Below are positions 8,885 through 17,489 of a stretch of DNA of 64,000 nucleotides, piece after piece. A program made the translations under genes and the position numbers. The notes beneath the pieces were generated by a model, which did not search any database, was not told where the DNA came from, and saw only the letters and a program-made list of their open reading frames with translations. Numbering within the stretch: the stretch's first letter is position 1; each line of letters opens with the position of its first letter. The DNA comes from Actinobacillus porcinus (GTDB lineage Bacteria; Pseudomonadota; Gammaproteobacteria; Enterobacterales; Pasteurellaceae): positions 62,001-126,000 of the forward strand of contig NZ_CABFKI010000005.1 of assembly GCF_901764995.1 (NCBI RefSeq), in the 5' to 3' direction.

Positions 8885-11145
8885 TTAGTCTGTTGCGCCG
8901 CTTTTTTCGCTTTCGCACGCGCAATGGCTGCGGCAACAGCGGCTTTTTTCGGATCCGTTTCTTGCGCAGTTTCAGGTTCAGAAACAGTCGTATTTTCAAC
9001 CGCACTTTGCGATGATTGCGGTGTGGTTTCTGTATTTTGTTGTTGCGCTGCTTTTTTCGCTTTTGCTCGGGCAATCGCAGCGGCAACAGCGGCTTTTTTC
9101 GGATCCGTTTCTGCTGGCGTTTCAGATGTAGAAACAGTCGTATTTTCAACCACACTTTGCGGTGATTGCGGTGCGCTTTCTGTATTTTGTTGTTGCGCTT
9201 TTTTCGCTTTTGCTCGCGCAATGGCTGCGGCAACAGCGGCTTTTTTCGGATCCGTTTCTGCTGGTGTTTCAGATGTAGAAACAGTCGTATTTTCTACCGC
9301 GCTTTGTGTTGATTGCGGTGTGGTTTCTGTATTTTGCTGTTGCGCGGCTTTTTTTGCTTTGGCACGTGCAAGGGCAGCCGCTACCGCAGCTTTTTTCGGA
9401 TCAAGTGCGGTTGAATTTTCTGCGTTTTTTTCCGTTTCAGGAATTGAACCGCACGCGCCATTTGTTACCTTTGACTGGTCTAATTCTTGTTGACGCGCAA
9501 GACGGCGGGCTTTGCGTTGTGCCATTAAATCTGCGTTATCAGGCAAGGTTTCCCCATTTTTGCCGATAATGGTTTTGATTTTGGCATCCGCATTGATGGT
9601 TGTAGCTTCGCCTGCTTTTTTGGCTTTTAAGCGTTCAAGGGCGGCTTTTACCGGGTCTTCCCCTTGATTTGCGGCAACTTCTTCGCGGCGCGCAGCAGCC
9701 GCGCGTTGGCTACGCGCTTGGCGTGCTTTGGCTTCTTGCTCAAGGCGGGCCTGACGGGCTTCAAAACGAACTTTGGCTTCTTCCGATTTTTTCGCTTTAT
9801 CCGCAATGTCCCAAATTTTGGCTTTTTCTTGACGGAAATACTGAATTAATGGGATATGACTTGGGCAAACGTAAGCACATAAACCACATTCAATACAATC
9901 CATAATATTTTGCTTTTTCGCGTTGTCGTGGTCTTCCGCGCGGGAATACCAGTACATTTGCTGCGGCATTAAATGCACAGGGCAAGCGTCCGAACAGGCG
10001 GAACAGCGGATACAAGATTGCTCTGTTGCCAGTGGGTCATATTCAAAATGATCAGGTGCCAGCAAACAGTTGGCGGTTTTGGTTACCGGTGCCGTTAGGT
10101 CAGGCACCATTAACCCCATCATTGGCCCGCCCACGAAAACAGGGAAGCGCGTATCCGCTTGATAACCCGCCTTTTCCAATAAAAAGTGGATTGGTGTTCC
10201 AAAACGCACCCATTGATTGCCTTTGTTTGGAATTTTGTCACCCGTTAAGGTCACTACGCGTTCAATTAACGGCTCATCATTAATCACTGCGCGTTTAATG
10301 GCAAAAACCGTGCCGACATTTTGCATTAATACGCCGATACTGGATGAACGCTGACCGCTAGGCACTTCCATTCCCGTTAGAATTTGAATTAATTGTTTTG
10401 CCGCACCCGAAGGATATTTGGTTGGAATCACGCGAATATCAATGTCATTGGCGCCATGCAACGCATGTTTTAATGCTTGGATGGCTTCGGGTTTATTGTC
10501 TTCAATGGCGATAACCATTTTTTCAGGGCGCAAGATATAACGTAAAATACGACAGCCTTCGATAATTTCCTCGGCATAATCGCGCATTAATCTGTCGTCA
10601 CAAGTAATATAGGGTTCACATTCCGCGCCATTAATAATCAATAACTTCACTTTATTTTGTGCCGCATCCACTTTGGCTGCCGTTGGAAATACCGCGCCAC
10701 CTAACCCTGCAATCCCTGCGCCATAAATTTTTTGAATAAGTTGTTCAGGGGATAATTGCAAAAAGTCATCTACTGGACATTGCTCGCGCCATTGATCCAA
10801 TCCGTCCGCTTCAATATGAATCGAGAGTTCAGATAAACCTGATGGGTGAGCGGCGATATGGGGCGCAATGGCTACGATTTTGCCGGAAGTTGGTGCGTGA
10901 ACAGGCAAGGCGCGTAAGCCATCCCCTTGGGTTAAAGCTTGCCCTTTGAGTACCGTATCGCCCACGTTGACCAAAATATTGCCCGCACTTCCGGCATGTT
11001 GTTTCACCGGTACATAAAAATGCGTTGCTAAAGGCGCGTGCGTAATAGGCGTTTGATTAGATTGGGATTTCATTTCAGGCGGATGAATTCCCCCTGCAAA
11101 ATCCCAAAGCTTACCTGAATTGTAGCGGCTAATTACATCGGTCAT
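8875..11145 (-). CDS. rnfC: Rnf electron transport complex subunit C with repeated Ala/Lys-rich tail
   Basis: Peripheral subunit that holds two [4Fe-4S] clusters and the NADH/FMN-binding fold. The protein is 756 residues: N-terminal barrel/biotinyl-like region, Rossmann-like NADH domain ([17 protein letters not shown] near 158-175), then cluster motifs [12 protein letters not shown] (about 369-380) and [12 protein letters not shown] (about 408-419). After about residue 450 the tail is helical and charged and ends in four copies of a roughly 50-residue unit ([19 protein letters not shown] plus a Gln/Thr/Ser spacer). Extended repetitive tails are known in Haemophilus RnfC. The final residues QTKTY are encoded by the terminal repeat of the adjacent MITE-like element. 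It overlaps rnfB by four bases. Confidence 0.95.
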   Translation of the reverse strand: MTDVISRYNSGKLWDFAGGIHPPEMKSQSNQTPITHAPLATHFYVPVKQHAGSAGNILVNVGDTVLKGQALTQGDGLRALPVHAPTSGKIVAIAPHIAAHPSGLSELSIHIEADGLDQWREQCPVDDFLQLSPEQLIQKIYGAGIAGLGGAVFPTAAKVDAAQNKVKLLIINGAECEPYITCDDRLMRDYAEEIIEGCRILRYILRPEKMVIAIEDNKPEAIQALKHALHGANDIDIRVIPTKYPSGAAKQLIQILTGMEVPSGQRSSSIGVLMQNVGTVFAIKRAVINDEPLIERVVTLTGDKIPNKGNQWVRFGTPIHFLLEKAGYQADTRFPVFVGGPMMGLMVPDLTAPVTKTANCLLAPDHFEYDPLATEQSCIRCSACSDACPVHLMPQQMYWYSRAEDHDNAKKQNIMDCIECGLCAYVCPSHIPLIQYFRQEKAKIWDIADKAKKSEEAKVRFEARQARLEQEAKARQARSQRAAAARREEVAANQGEDPVKAALERLKAKKAGEATTINADAKIKTIIGKNGETLPDNADLMAQRKARRLARQQELDQSKVTNGACGSIPETEKNAENSTALDPKKAAVAAALARAKAKKAAQQQNTETTPQSTQSAVENTTVSTSETPAETDPKKAAVAAAIARAKAKKAQQQNTESAPQSPQSVVENTTVSTSETPAETDPKKAAVAAAIARAKAKKAAQQQNTETTPQSSQSAVENTTVSEPETAQETDPKKAAVAAAIARAKAKKAAQQTKTY
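8878..9410 (-). repeat. About 150-bp tandem repeat encoding the RnfC tail
   Basis: Four successive units with a period of about 147-150 bases. Each begins (plus-strand view) with the complement of a DPKK codon run containing GGATCC or GGATCA (about 8950, 9100, 9247 and 9397). The units are nearly identical, so copy number is likely to vary by slippage or recombination without breaking frame when whole units are lost or gained. Confidence 0.8.
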
Positions 11146-11720
11146 TCTTTTTCTCCTTCCGCCACGGTTTCAATTGTTTTCACAGGAATGATCTGACTCG
11201 CCATTTTCCAGTCCCAGTTATCTAAATGTTGCTCCACTTTTTTCATGGAAATACAATCCGTTGGGCAAGGTGCGACACAGAGTTCGCAACCGGTACAAAG
11301 GTCGGGAATCACCGTGTGCATGGCTTTATTTGTGCCAATAATGGCATCCACAGGGCAGGCTTGAATACATTTTGTGCAACCAATACACATATTTTCATCA
11401 ATAAACGCCACTTTCATTTCAGGGGCTTCAACGCCATCCATAGCAGGCACATCCACACCTAAAATTTCCGCAATTTTGACGACCGTGGGTTGCCCGCCAG
11501 GAATACATTTCGTGATCTCATCACCATTAACAATGGCTTCAGCGTAGGGTTTACAACCGGGATAGCCACATTGCCCGCATTGACTTTGCGGCAAAATGGC
11601 ATCAATTTTTTCTGCCAAGGGATCCGCTTCCACTTTAAGTTTAATGGACGCAAAGCCTAAAATTGCCCCAAAAATCAAGGCAAGGACGGCGATAGATAAA
11701 AGCAAGGTATAAATCATCAT
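11142..11720 (-). CDS. rnfB: Rnf electron transport complex subunit B (ferredoxin-like)
   Basis: Iron-sulfur electron-transfer subunit anchored by one N-terminal helix. The protein is 192 residues with the RnfB-specific four-cysteine cluster site at Cys48, 51, 56 and 72 (CGQCGYPGC...C), then two ferredoxin motifs at Cys112-122 ([12 protein letters not shown]) and Cys142-152 ([12 protein letters not shown]). Residues 1-25 are hydrophobic. It overlaps rnfC by four bases, and the start is one base beyond the rnfA stop, typical of translational coupling. Confidence 0.96.
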   Translation of the reverse strand: MMIYTLLLSIAVLALIFGAILGFASIKLKVEADPLAEKIDAILPQSQCGQCGYPGCKPYAEAIVNGDEITKCIPGGQPTVVKIAEILGVDVPAMDGVEAPEMKVAFIDENMCIGCTKCIQACPVDAIIGTNKAMHTVIPDLCTGCELCVAPCPTDCISMKKVEQHLDNWDWKMASQIIPVKTIETVAEGEKE

Positions 11721-11721
11721 C

Positions 11722-12300
11722 TTAAGCTCTCACTAATCCGGCAAATCCCATAAAGGCAAGGGACATTAAGCCTGCGGTAATGAGCGCGATAGAAGCACCG
11801 CGGAAAGGCAACGGAATATCCGCTCCCGCCAGACGTTCGCGCAGAGAAGCAAATAACACTAGAACCAAAGCAAAACCTAGGGACGCGCCAAAACCATAAA
11901 TCACAGATTGCACTAAATTATGGGCAAGATTGATATTAAGCAAAGCCACCCCTAACACCGCGCAGTTGGTGGTAATTAAGGGTAAGAAAATCCCCAGTAA
12001 ACGATAAAGGGTTGGGCTGGTTTTATTGATCACCATTTCGGTAAATTGCACCACAACGGCAATGACCAGAATAAAGACCAACGTGCGCAAAAATTCTGCA
12101 TTGAGCGGCTTTAATAAATAAGCGTCAACAAGGTAGGCACAAAGGGATGCTACCGTTAACACAAACATAGTCGCCAATCCCATTCCAATGGCGGTATCCA
12201 CTTTTTTAGATACCCCCATAAACGGACAAAGCCCTAAAAATTTCACCAACACAAAGTTGTTGATCAGTGCGGTGGAAATGATAAGTAAAATATATTCCAT
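11722..12300 (-). CDS. rnfA: Rnf electron transport complex subunit A
   Basis: First gene of the rnfABCDGE-nth-cueR unit; a six-helix inner-membrane subunit. I chose the start at 12300 ([26 protein letters not shown]), giving 192 residues, the family length. The open frame continues upstream to 12585, but that part does not resemble RnfA. Conserved half-helix motifs [20 protein letters not shown] and [15 protein letters not shown] match the family and RnfE. The Shine-Dalgarno is weak. Confidence 0.95.
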   Translation of the reverse strand: MEYILLIISTALINNFVLVKFLGLCPFMGVSKKVDTAIGMGLATMFVLTVASLCAYLVDAYLLKPLNAEFLRTLVFILVIAVVVQFTEMVINKTSPTLYRLLGIFLPLITTNCAVLGVALLNINLAHNLVQSVIYGFGASLGFALVLVLFASLRERLAGADIPLPFRGASIALITAGLMSLAFMGFAGLVRA

Positions 12301-12434
12301 AATAGCCAATAAACCGAAAATCGCGAGATAAAGATAAACGCGTATTATCCTAGTTTTGGGGTATGATAACAATAAAAAATTTTTGATGGGGTGAATAGGT
12401 GTGGTAGGTGCTGTTTTTTCAATACCAACAGTGT

Positions 12435-13136
12435 TTACGGCGTAATCGGCGGTGGAAGCGGTTCCGGATTGCCTAAAAAGTGCGGTTGTTTTTCGATAAA
12501 TAATTCCCACAACATCAACACACGCGCCAAGGCTTCGCGAACGCGTGTCATTGAAAAAGGATAAGGCGTATCTGCGGCAAAACAAATGGCGTTGATATGA
12601 TAATATTTGGCAATAAATAAGGCGCGTTCGCAGTGAAAACGCTGGGTCACAATGGTCATCGGTTCTGCCTGAAACACTTCTTTGGCGCGGATAATGCTAT
12701 CTAAGGTGCGAAAGCCTGCGTAATCGGAAAATAAAAATTGTTCACTAATTCCCATTTTCCGTAAATCGCGCTTCATGGTTTTGGGCTCATTGTATTGCAA
12801 GGTGCGATTATCGCCACTGAGCAATAAATAATCTAATTTTTCAGCGGAAAATAACGCCTGTGCGGCTTTGATACGTTGTTCATAGAATTGATTAGGCACG
12901 CCTTTTGACACATATTTTGCCGTCCCCAAAATTAAGCCATAAGGTCGGTAGGGAATTTGGTTGATGTCTGTATAAATCTCATTCTTCATATAATAGGCAA
13001 TACCGCGATCAATCGCCGTAATTATTGTCCCCAAAATAATGAACGATCCCATTCCCCATAGAAAAAGGCGTTTTACAGGAAATGACCTGAAAAACGACCG
13101 CACTTTAGTCAGAATTGGAATAATGGATAATGGCAT
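12435..13136 (-). CDS. sanA: SanA-like DUF218 envelope protein
   Basis: DUF218/SanA family, linked in enterobacteria to envelope barrier function and vancomycin tolerance at high temperature. The protein is 233 residues: one N-terminal membrane helix (about 24-47, [19 protein letters not shown]) then a periplasmic DUF218 domain with the motif series [41 protein letters not shown] and [15 protein letters not shown]. The C-terminal proline cluster ([11 protein letters not shown]) is typical. It lies upstream of rnfA on the same strand with 134 bases between, so it may be separately transcribed. Confidence 0.85.
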   Translation of the reverse strand: MPLSIIPILTKVRSFFRSFPVKRLFLWGMGSFIILGTIITAIDRGIAYYMKNEIYTDINQIPYRPYGLILGTAKYVSKGVPNQFYEQRIKAAQALFSAEKLDYLLLSGDNRTLQYNEPKTMKRDLRKMGISEQFLFSDYAGFRTLDSIIRAKEVFQAEPMTIVTQRFHCERALFIAKYYHINAICFAADTPYPFSMTRVREALARVLMLWELFIEKQPHFLGNPEPLPPPITP

Positions 13137-13222
13137 TTACGAATACATCTTCATTTTCAATGCCCTAACCTTAAAGAAAAGTGCGGTGAAATTCAAGTTT
13201 AAATTTGGGTCGATATGATTTT

Positions 13223-13238
13223 AGCCGTTTAGACGTCT
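13223..13238 (+). promoter_or_regulatory. Tandem MetJ boxes upstream of metX
   Basis: Two adjacent 8-mers: AGCCGTTT (13223-13230, five of eight matches to the met box) and AGACGTCT (13231-13238, a perfect met box). MetJ binds arrays of two or more such boxes with S-adenosylmethionine as corepressor. They sit just before a TTGACA hexamer at 13247 and 72 bases before the metX start. Confidence 0.8.
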
Positions 13239-13246
13239 AAATTTTC

Positions 13247-13275
13247 TTGACAAGATCGCATGACATAGGTAGTTT
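13247..13275 (+). promoter_or_regulatory. Probable metX promoter
   Basis: A consensus -35 TTGACA at 13247-13252 is followed after 17 bases by a weak -10 TAGTTT at 13270-13275. The MetJ boxes lie immediately upstream, compatible with repression of this promoter. Confidence 0.5.
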
Positions 13276-13309
13276 ATCATTTATTTTTTAATTTACTTCG
13301 GATAGTTTC

Positions 13310-14392
13310 ATGGCAGTACAGAAAGTCACGCTTTTTACCGAGCAGCCGTTGCATTTGATTTTTGGTGAGCAACTTGAAAATATAGAAGTGGCTTATCAAA
13401 CCTATGGCACATTAAATGCGGATAAAAGCAATGCCATTTTACTTTGCCATGCCTTAACAGGGGATGCCGAGCCTTATTTTGCCGAAGGTCAACAGGATGG
13501 CTGGTGGCAACAATTTATGGGCGCAGGGCTTGCCTTTGATACCTCAAAATATTTCTTTATTTGTTCCAACGTGCTAGGGGGTTGTAAAGGCACAACTGGG
13601 CCGGCATCCATGAATCCCCGAACAGGCAAACCCTTTGGCAGTCAATTTCCGCATATTGTGGTACAAGATATTGTTCGGGTGCAAAAAGCACTGATTGATT
13701 ATTTGGGCATTTCTCATCTTCATGCGGTTATTGGTGGATCTTTTGGCGGTATGCAAGCCACTCAATGGGCGATTTATTATCCTGATTTTTTAGATAATGT
13801 GGTCAATTTATGTTCATCTTTAACCTTTAGCGCAGAAGCTATCGGCTTTAATCACGTTATGCGTCAGGCGATTATTAATGATCCGAATTTTAATGGTGGG
13901 GATTATTATGATGGCGAACCGCCGGCAAAAGGGCTGGCGATTGCGCGAATGTTGGGGATGTTAACTTATCGCACAGATATTCAACTTGCCAAAGCTTTTG
14001 GACGTGCAACGAAAGCGGAAAGCCAATTTTGGGGCGATTATTTTCAAGTGGAAAGTTATCTTAGCTATCAAGGTAAAAAATTTTTGGATCGCTTTGATGC
14101 CAACAGTTATTTGCATTTATTGCGCGCCTTAGATCTTTATGATCCTGCCGTGGGCTTTGAAAATATGAAAGCGGCATTATCTCGCATTAAAGCACGTTAT
14201 ACTTTGGTGGCAGTGACCAATGATCAGCTCTTTAAAATGGTAGATTTGCATAAAAGCAAAGCCGCATTGGAGCAGGCTGGGGTTAACTTGCAATATTACG
14301 AATTTGCTTCAGACTATGGACATGATGCCTTTTTGGTGGATTATGATGCCTTTGAAGGGAAAATCCGGAGTGGGATTGAAGAGCAGAATTGA
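13310..14392 (+). CDS. metX: Homoserine O-acetyltransferase
   Basis: Acetylates homoserine in the direct-sulfhydrylation branch of methionine synthesis. The protein is 360 residues with an alpha/beta-hydrolase fold. The nucleophile Ser144 lies in GGSFGGMQ, the oxyanion region is [10 protein letters not shown], and the catalytic Asp and His lie in VTNDQLF and [10 protein letters not shown]. The start ATG at 13310 has only a weak Shine-Dalgarno but matches family N-termini. Regulation by MetJ is supported by the boxes at 13223-13238. Single-gene unit, converging on folK. Confidence 0.95.
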   Translation: MAVQKVTLFTEQPLHLIFGEQLENIEVAYQTYGTLNADKSNAILLCHALTGDAEPYFAEGQQDGWWQQFMGAGLAFDTSKYFFICSNVLGGCKGTTGPASMNPRTGKPFGSQFPHIVVQDIVRVQKALIDYLGISHLHAVIGGSFGGMQATQWAIYYPDFLDNVVNLCSSLTFSAEAIGFNHVMRQAIINDPNFNGGDYYDGEPPAKGLAIARMLGMLTYRTDIQLAKAFGRATKAESQFWGDYFQVESYLSYQGKKFLDRFDANSYLHLLRALDLYDPAVGFENMKAALSRIKARYTLVAVTNDQLFKMVDLHKSKAALEQAGVNLQYYEFASDYGHDAFLVDYDAFEGKIRSGIEEQN

Positions 14393-14462
14393 AGAATTGA
14401 ATAGTGGAGTTAAATTGTGGAATTGGAGCCTGTTCGTGGAGTCCGCCCTATAAATTCAATAA

Positions 14463-14531
14463 AAAATGCAGCCTAGGGGAAGCCGCATTTTCATTAATAT
14501 GAGTACTTATGCATTAGGGAGTTGCATAAGT
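14463..14531. terminator. Hairpins between the convergent metX and folK genes
   Basis: The first hairpin (AAAATGC at 14463-14469 paired with GCATTTT at 14485-14491, plus inner pairs) has A- and T-rich flanks suited to termination in both directions. The second is a perfect 9-bp stem, ACTTATGCA (14505-14513) with TGCATAAGT (14523-14531). They lie between two genes that point at each other. Confidence 0.6.
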
Positions 14532-14571
14532 GGCGTTATTATAACCCGAATTTGTTTATATTCAAGGCAAA

Positions 14572-15060
14572 TTATTTAGCTGGTTTGACCAATACCATAT
14601 TGTGAGAATTGAAATTTTCTCGCAAATTTTTCACCGCACTTCCATTGGGCAAAACCAATTCTGGCGCAATATCAAACAAAGGCACAATCACAAACTCACG
14701 ATGTTGCATATCATAATGAGGGAGCGTTAAACGCTCCGTTTGCATTTCAATCTTGCCATACAACAAAATATCTAAATCTAATGTCCGCTCACCCCAACGG
14801 CGTAATCTCACGCGCCCCTGTTCGTTTTCAATCCGTTGCAATTCATCCAGTAAAGTCAATGGCTCAAGCTGCGTTTCAATACTTAAGACCGCATTGACAT
14901 AATCAGGTTGATCTTGCGGGCCCATAGGCTTGCTGCCGTAATAGGGACTTACCTGAATGCATTGAGTTTGAGCTAACTGTGAAATAGCCAAAACCGCGGC
15001 ATCAAGTTGTGCCACGGGTTCATTTAAGTTACTCCCCAGAGCGATATAAGCCGTTGTCAT
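14572..15060 (-). CDS. folK: 6-hydroxymethyl-7,8-dihydropterin pyrophosphokinase (HPPK)
   Basis: Transfers pyrophosphate from ATP to 6-hydroxymethyldihydropterin in folate synthesis. The protein is 162 residues. It has the typical N-terminal AYIALGSNLNEP, the pterin/ATP segment RRWGERTLDLDILLYG with the two metal aspartates of the LDLD motif, and LPHYDMQHREFVIVPL. It starts three bases after the pcnB stop. The pcnB-folK pairing is conserved in gammaproteobacteria. Confidence 0.96.
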   Translation of the reverse strand: MTTAYIALGSNLNEPVAQLDAAVLAISQLAQTQCIQVSPYYGSKPMGPQDQPDYVNAVLSIETQLEPLTLLDELQRIENEQGRVRLRRWGERTLDLDILLYGKIEMQTERLTLPHYDMQHREFVIVPLFDIAPELVLPNGSAVKNLRENFNSHNMVLVKPAK

Positions 15061-15063
15061 AAA

Positions 15064-16524
15064 TTAATCCATTGCTTTGGGTTTACGTTTTTTACGGGTG
15101 CGGTAATAACGTTTTTTCGGTTTAGGCGCTTTTTTATTTTGCTCTTGCACCAAGGCATCACGTTGCTCAATATTGCTGAATTGATATTCATGCCACCAAG
15201 TGGCTAATTCAATCGCTTCGCCCCCTTCCACTTCAGCACGCATTGCCAACAAATCATAAGCGGCGCGGAATTTTAAATGCGCCATAGTGCGTTCAGGTTG
15301 TTTGCCCGCACGTTTCATTAATTGCAACTGTAAAAACCAAATATCCCGAATCACAGCCGTATGGCGGCGTGGCGCAGCAAGTGCGGTGCAAAATTGGTCT
15401 AAAATCTCGTTGCTTGCCAACGCATAAGCATCGTGATTATTTAAACCGCCTTCATTTTTGAGTATTTCCACTTTTTCACGCAGTGGATACCAAAAGAACG
15501 CCGCGAATAAGAAAGCCGGGTTAATACGCAATTTATCGGCAACCCGTTCATCCGTTGATGTCAGTGCTTTTAAAATCATGCGTTCTGCAAGGCTATCACC
15601 TTTTTCCGTGAAAAACGGCATGAGCGCAGGAAAAAGTTGCTCAAACAAGCCATATTCACGCAGTAACTGATAGGTTTTTACCCCAAATCCGGCCTGTAAT
15701 AATTTGAGACTTTCATCAAATAAACGGGCAGGCGGAATATTTTTTAGCAAATGCGCTAATTCGCGAATCGGCTTTTCGCTAGGTTTTTCCAAGAACATAT
15801 CCAGTTTCGCCATAAAACGAATAGAGCGAAGCATACGCACAGGATCTTCTTGATAGCGCGTCACAGGATCGCCAATCAGGCGCAATTTCCCCGCCTTGAG
15901 ATCTTCAATACCGTTAAAATAATCGTGAATAACGTTATCTTTTGGGCTGTAATAAAGGGCATTGACGGTAAAATCACGGCGTTCGGCATCTTGTTCCAAG
16001 GTGCCGTAAACGTTATCGCGTAATAACATACCATCTTCATTTTGACGAGCGTGATTGTCGTTTTTGCTCTCGGTATGATTAGCGCGGAAGGTGGCGACTT
16101 CAATAATATCGCGCCCAAACATCACATGGGCTAAACGGAAACGGCGTCCTACTAAACGGCATTGACGTTGGAACACTGCCTGAATTTGTTCCGGTCGAGC
16201 ATTGGTTGCTACGTCAAAATCTTTCGGATTTTTGCCTAACAATAAATCACGCAAACAACCGCCCACCACATAAGCTTCGTAGCCGTGACGGTTGAGTTTT
16301 TCCACCACCGCTAAGGCATTTTTGCTAATCATACGTGGGTTAATCCCTACTTGGGTTGCCTTAATGATGTGTTTGTTGTAATGCGCCGCTTGTTTTTCTG
16401 ATTTTAGGCTTTTTGCGGTTGAACGAGCAGAATGGGTCGCTTTGGCGGACGCAAAGTGCGGTTCATTTTGTTCTTGTTTTTTTTGCCCTTTTCGTACAAG
16501 CAAATTTTTGATGTAAGTTAAAAT
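15064..16524 (-). CDS. pcnB: Poly(A) polymerase I, probable AUU start
   Basis: Adds 3' poly(A) tails to RNA, promoting decay. Class II nucleotidyltransferase: GGCLRDLLLGKNPKDFDVAT carries the DFD metal site, followed by RRFRLAHVMFG and DAERRDFTVNALYYS, with a basic Lys/Arg tail. The open frame extends to 16626, but those codons lie in a REPIN and lack homology. No ATG, GTG or TTG gives a sensible N-terminus. An ATT at 16524 follows a GGAG Shine-Dalgarno by eight bases and yields (M)LTYIKNLLVRKG, which aligns with the E. coli PcnB N-terminus (M)FTRVANFCRKVL. The E. coli gene is itself reported to use AUU. This gives 486 residues. Gene identity is certain; the start is inferred. Confidence 0.9.
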   Translation of the reverse strand: MLTYIKNLLVRKGQKKQEQNEPHFASAKATHSARSTAKSLKSEKQAAHYNKHIIKATQVGINPRMISKNALAVVEKLNRHGYEAYVVGGCLRDLLLGKNPKDFDVATNARPEQIQAVFQRQCRLVGRRFRLAHVMFGRDIIEVATFRANHTESKNDNHARQNEDGMLLRDNVYGTLEQDAERRDFTVNALYYSPKDNVIHDYFNGIEDLKAGKLRLIGDPVTRYQEDPVRMLRSIRFMAKLDMFLEKPSEKPIRELAHLLKNIPPARLFDESLKLLQAGFGVKTYQLLREYGLFEQLFPALMPFFTEKGDSLAERMILKALTSTDERVADKLRINPAFLFAAFFWYPLREKVEILKNEGGLNNHDAYALASNEILDQFCTALAAPRRHTAVIRDIWFLQLQLMKRAGKQPERTMAHLKFRAAYDLLAMRAEVEGGEAIELATWWHEYQFSNIEQRDALVQEQNKKAPKPKKRYYRTRKKRKPKAMD

Positions 16525-16600
16525 AACGGTTCTCCAAAATAAAAAAGAGTGGGCATATTCACAATGCCCACTCAGAGTACTGACAAACCTAAATAATGTT

Positions 16601-16669
16601 GTAGGGGCGAAATATTTTTCGCCCAAAAATAATCATGATAAATCCGGGCGAAAGATGTTTCGCCCCTAC
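16601..16669. repeat. REPIN-like inverted pair (GTAGGGGCGAAA family)
   Basis: Two 24-base REP-like units in inverted orientation, 16601-16624 and 16646-16669. Each starts with the GTAG tetranucleotide typical of REPs and forms a hairpin from GGGCGAAA/TTTCGCCC. Total span 69 bases. The same architecture with a different stem occurs at 32062-32131, and partial single copies lie at 21657-21679 and 36797-36814. REPs of this kind are mobilised by RAYT transposases; none is in this window. Confidence 0.8.
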
Positions 16670-16753
16670 AGTCATTTCATATTAAAATATTAAATAAAAC
16701 TTTGTCAGCAATCTGAGTAGGCATATTCATGCCACTAAATTTCCTTAAAGTGA

Positions 16754-17200
16754 TTAAAAACCCATTTGTTTTTCACGAACTTCAGCTAGGGTTTTGCAAT
16801 CGATACATAAATCCGCAGTCGGACGCGCTTCTAAGCGGCGAATACCAATTTCAACACCACAAGATTCGCAATAGCCGAAATCTTCCGTTTCTAACTTTTT
16901 AAGGGTGCTTTCAATTTTTTTCATTAATTTACGTTCACGATCACGCGCACGTAACTCGAGGCTAAATTCTTCTTCTTGTGTTGCACGGTCAGCAGGATCA
17001 GGGAAGTTTGCCGCTTCATCTTGCATATGTGTAACGGTACGTGAAGTTTCTTCAATAATTTGATCACGCCAAGCTTCAAGAATTTTTTTGAAGTGAAGCA
17101 CTTGCTTCTCATTCATGTATTCTTCGCCAACTTTTTCTTGGTATGGTTCTACGCCAGCTAATGCTAAAAGGCTAAGAGATGATTTGTTTGTTGCTGTCAT
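16754..17200 (-). CDS. dksA: RNA polymerase-binding transcription factor DksA
   Basis: Acts with ppGpp at the RNA polymerase secondary channel to reset transcription during stress. The protein is 148 residues with a coiled-coil carrying the acidic tip DPADRAT and a zinc finger CESCG...CIDC. I chose the ATG at 17200 because a GGAG Shine-Dalgarno lies nine bases upstream. The in-frame ATG at 17215 overlaps that ribosome-binding site and is unlikely. Divergent from comEC with about 290 bases between. In Haemophilus DksA and competence genes share this neighbourhood. Confidence 0.96.
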   Translation of the reverse strand: MTATNKSSLSLLALAGVEPYQEKVGEEYMNEKQVLHFKKILEAWRDQIIEETSRTVTHMQDEAANFPDPADRATQEEEFSLELRARDRERKLMKKIESTLKKLETEDFGYCESCGVEIGIRRLEARPTADLCIDCKTLAEVREKQMGF

Positions 17201-17398
17201 GTTGTTTTTCTCCAATCAACAAATACGTCCTGTCGAACAGCAAGGAATAAAAATTACGTACTGCCCACAAAGAAATAGACTATAAAGTAAAGCGTAAAAT
17301 CTACTCGTACTTTTTAAAGCGCATATAAATAGCAGAACTTCCCCAATTAAGCAAATGAATTTACTTTTTTTGACAAAAAAATAACGAGAAAAATATCG

Positions 17399-17420
17399 TT
17401 TTGTGATCTAGCTTCCAATT
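17399..17420 (+). promoter_or_regulatory. Candidate CRP/CRP-S site upstream of comEC
   Basis: TTTTGTGATCTAGCTTCCAA and its last two bases have a perfect left half (TGTGA), a six-base spacer and a degenerate right half (TTCCA). Competence genes of Pasteurellaceae are driven by CRP with Sxy at such CRP-S sites, usually with a TGCGA/TCGCA core, so the match is partial. A weaker second candidate ending in TCACA lies at about 17447-17462. Confidence 0.4.
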
Positions 17421-17489
17421 TTTGACGAAAGATTTTGCTTTAAGCAATGAAATTGATCACAGTAAAGAGAAAAAACATGCGCGGTTAAC

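Noticed and set aside
8924-9493. 189-codon plus-strand ORF opposite the rnfC tail
   Set aside because: It is the antisense of a low-complexity Ala/Lys repeat. The Phe/Ala/Val-rich product has no ribosome-binding site and rnfC is unambiguous.
12301-12585. Upstream extension of rnfA in the same frame
   Set aside because: The extra 95 codons overlap sanA antisense and do not resemble RnfA; the family N-terminus begins at 12300.
16525-16626. ATG-started extension of pcnB (34 more codons)
   Set aside because: These codons are partly inside the REPIN at 16601-16669 and have no homology; the ATT start fits better.
17201-17215. Upstream ATG of dksA
   Set aside because: It overlaps the Shine-Dalgarno that serves the ATG at 17200.
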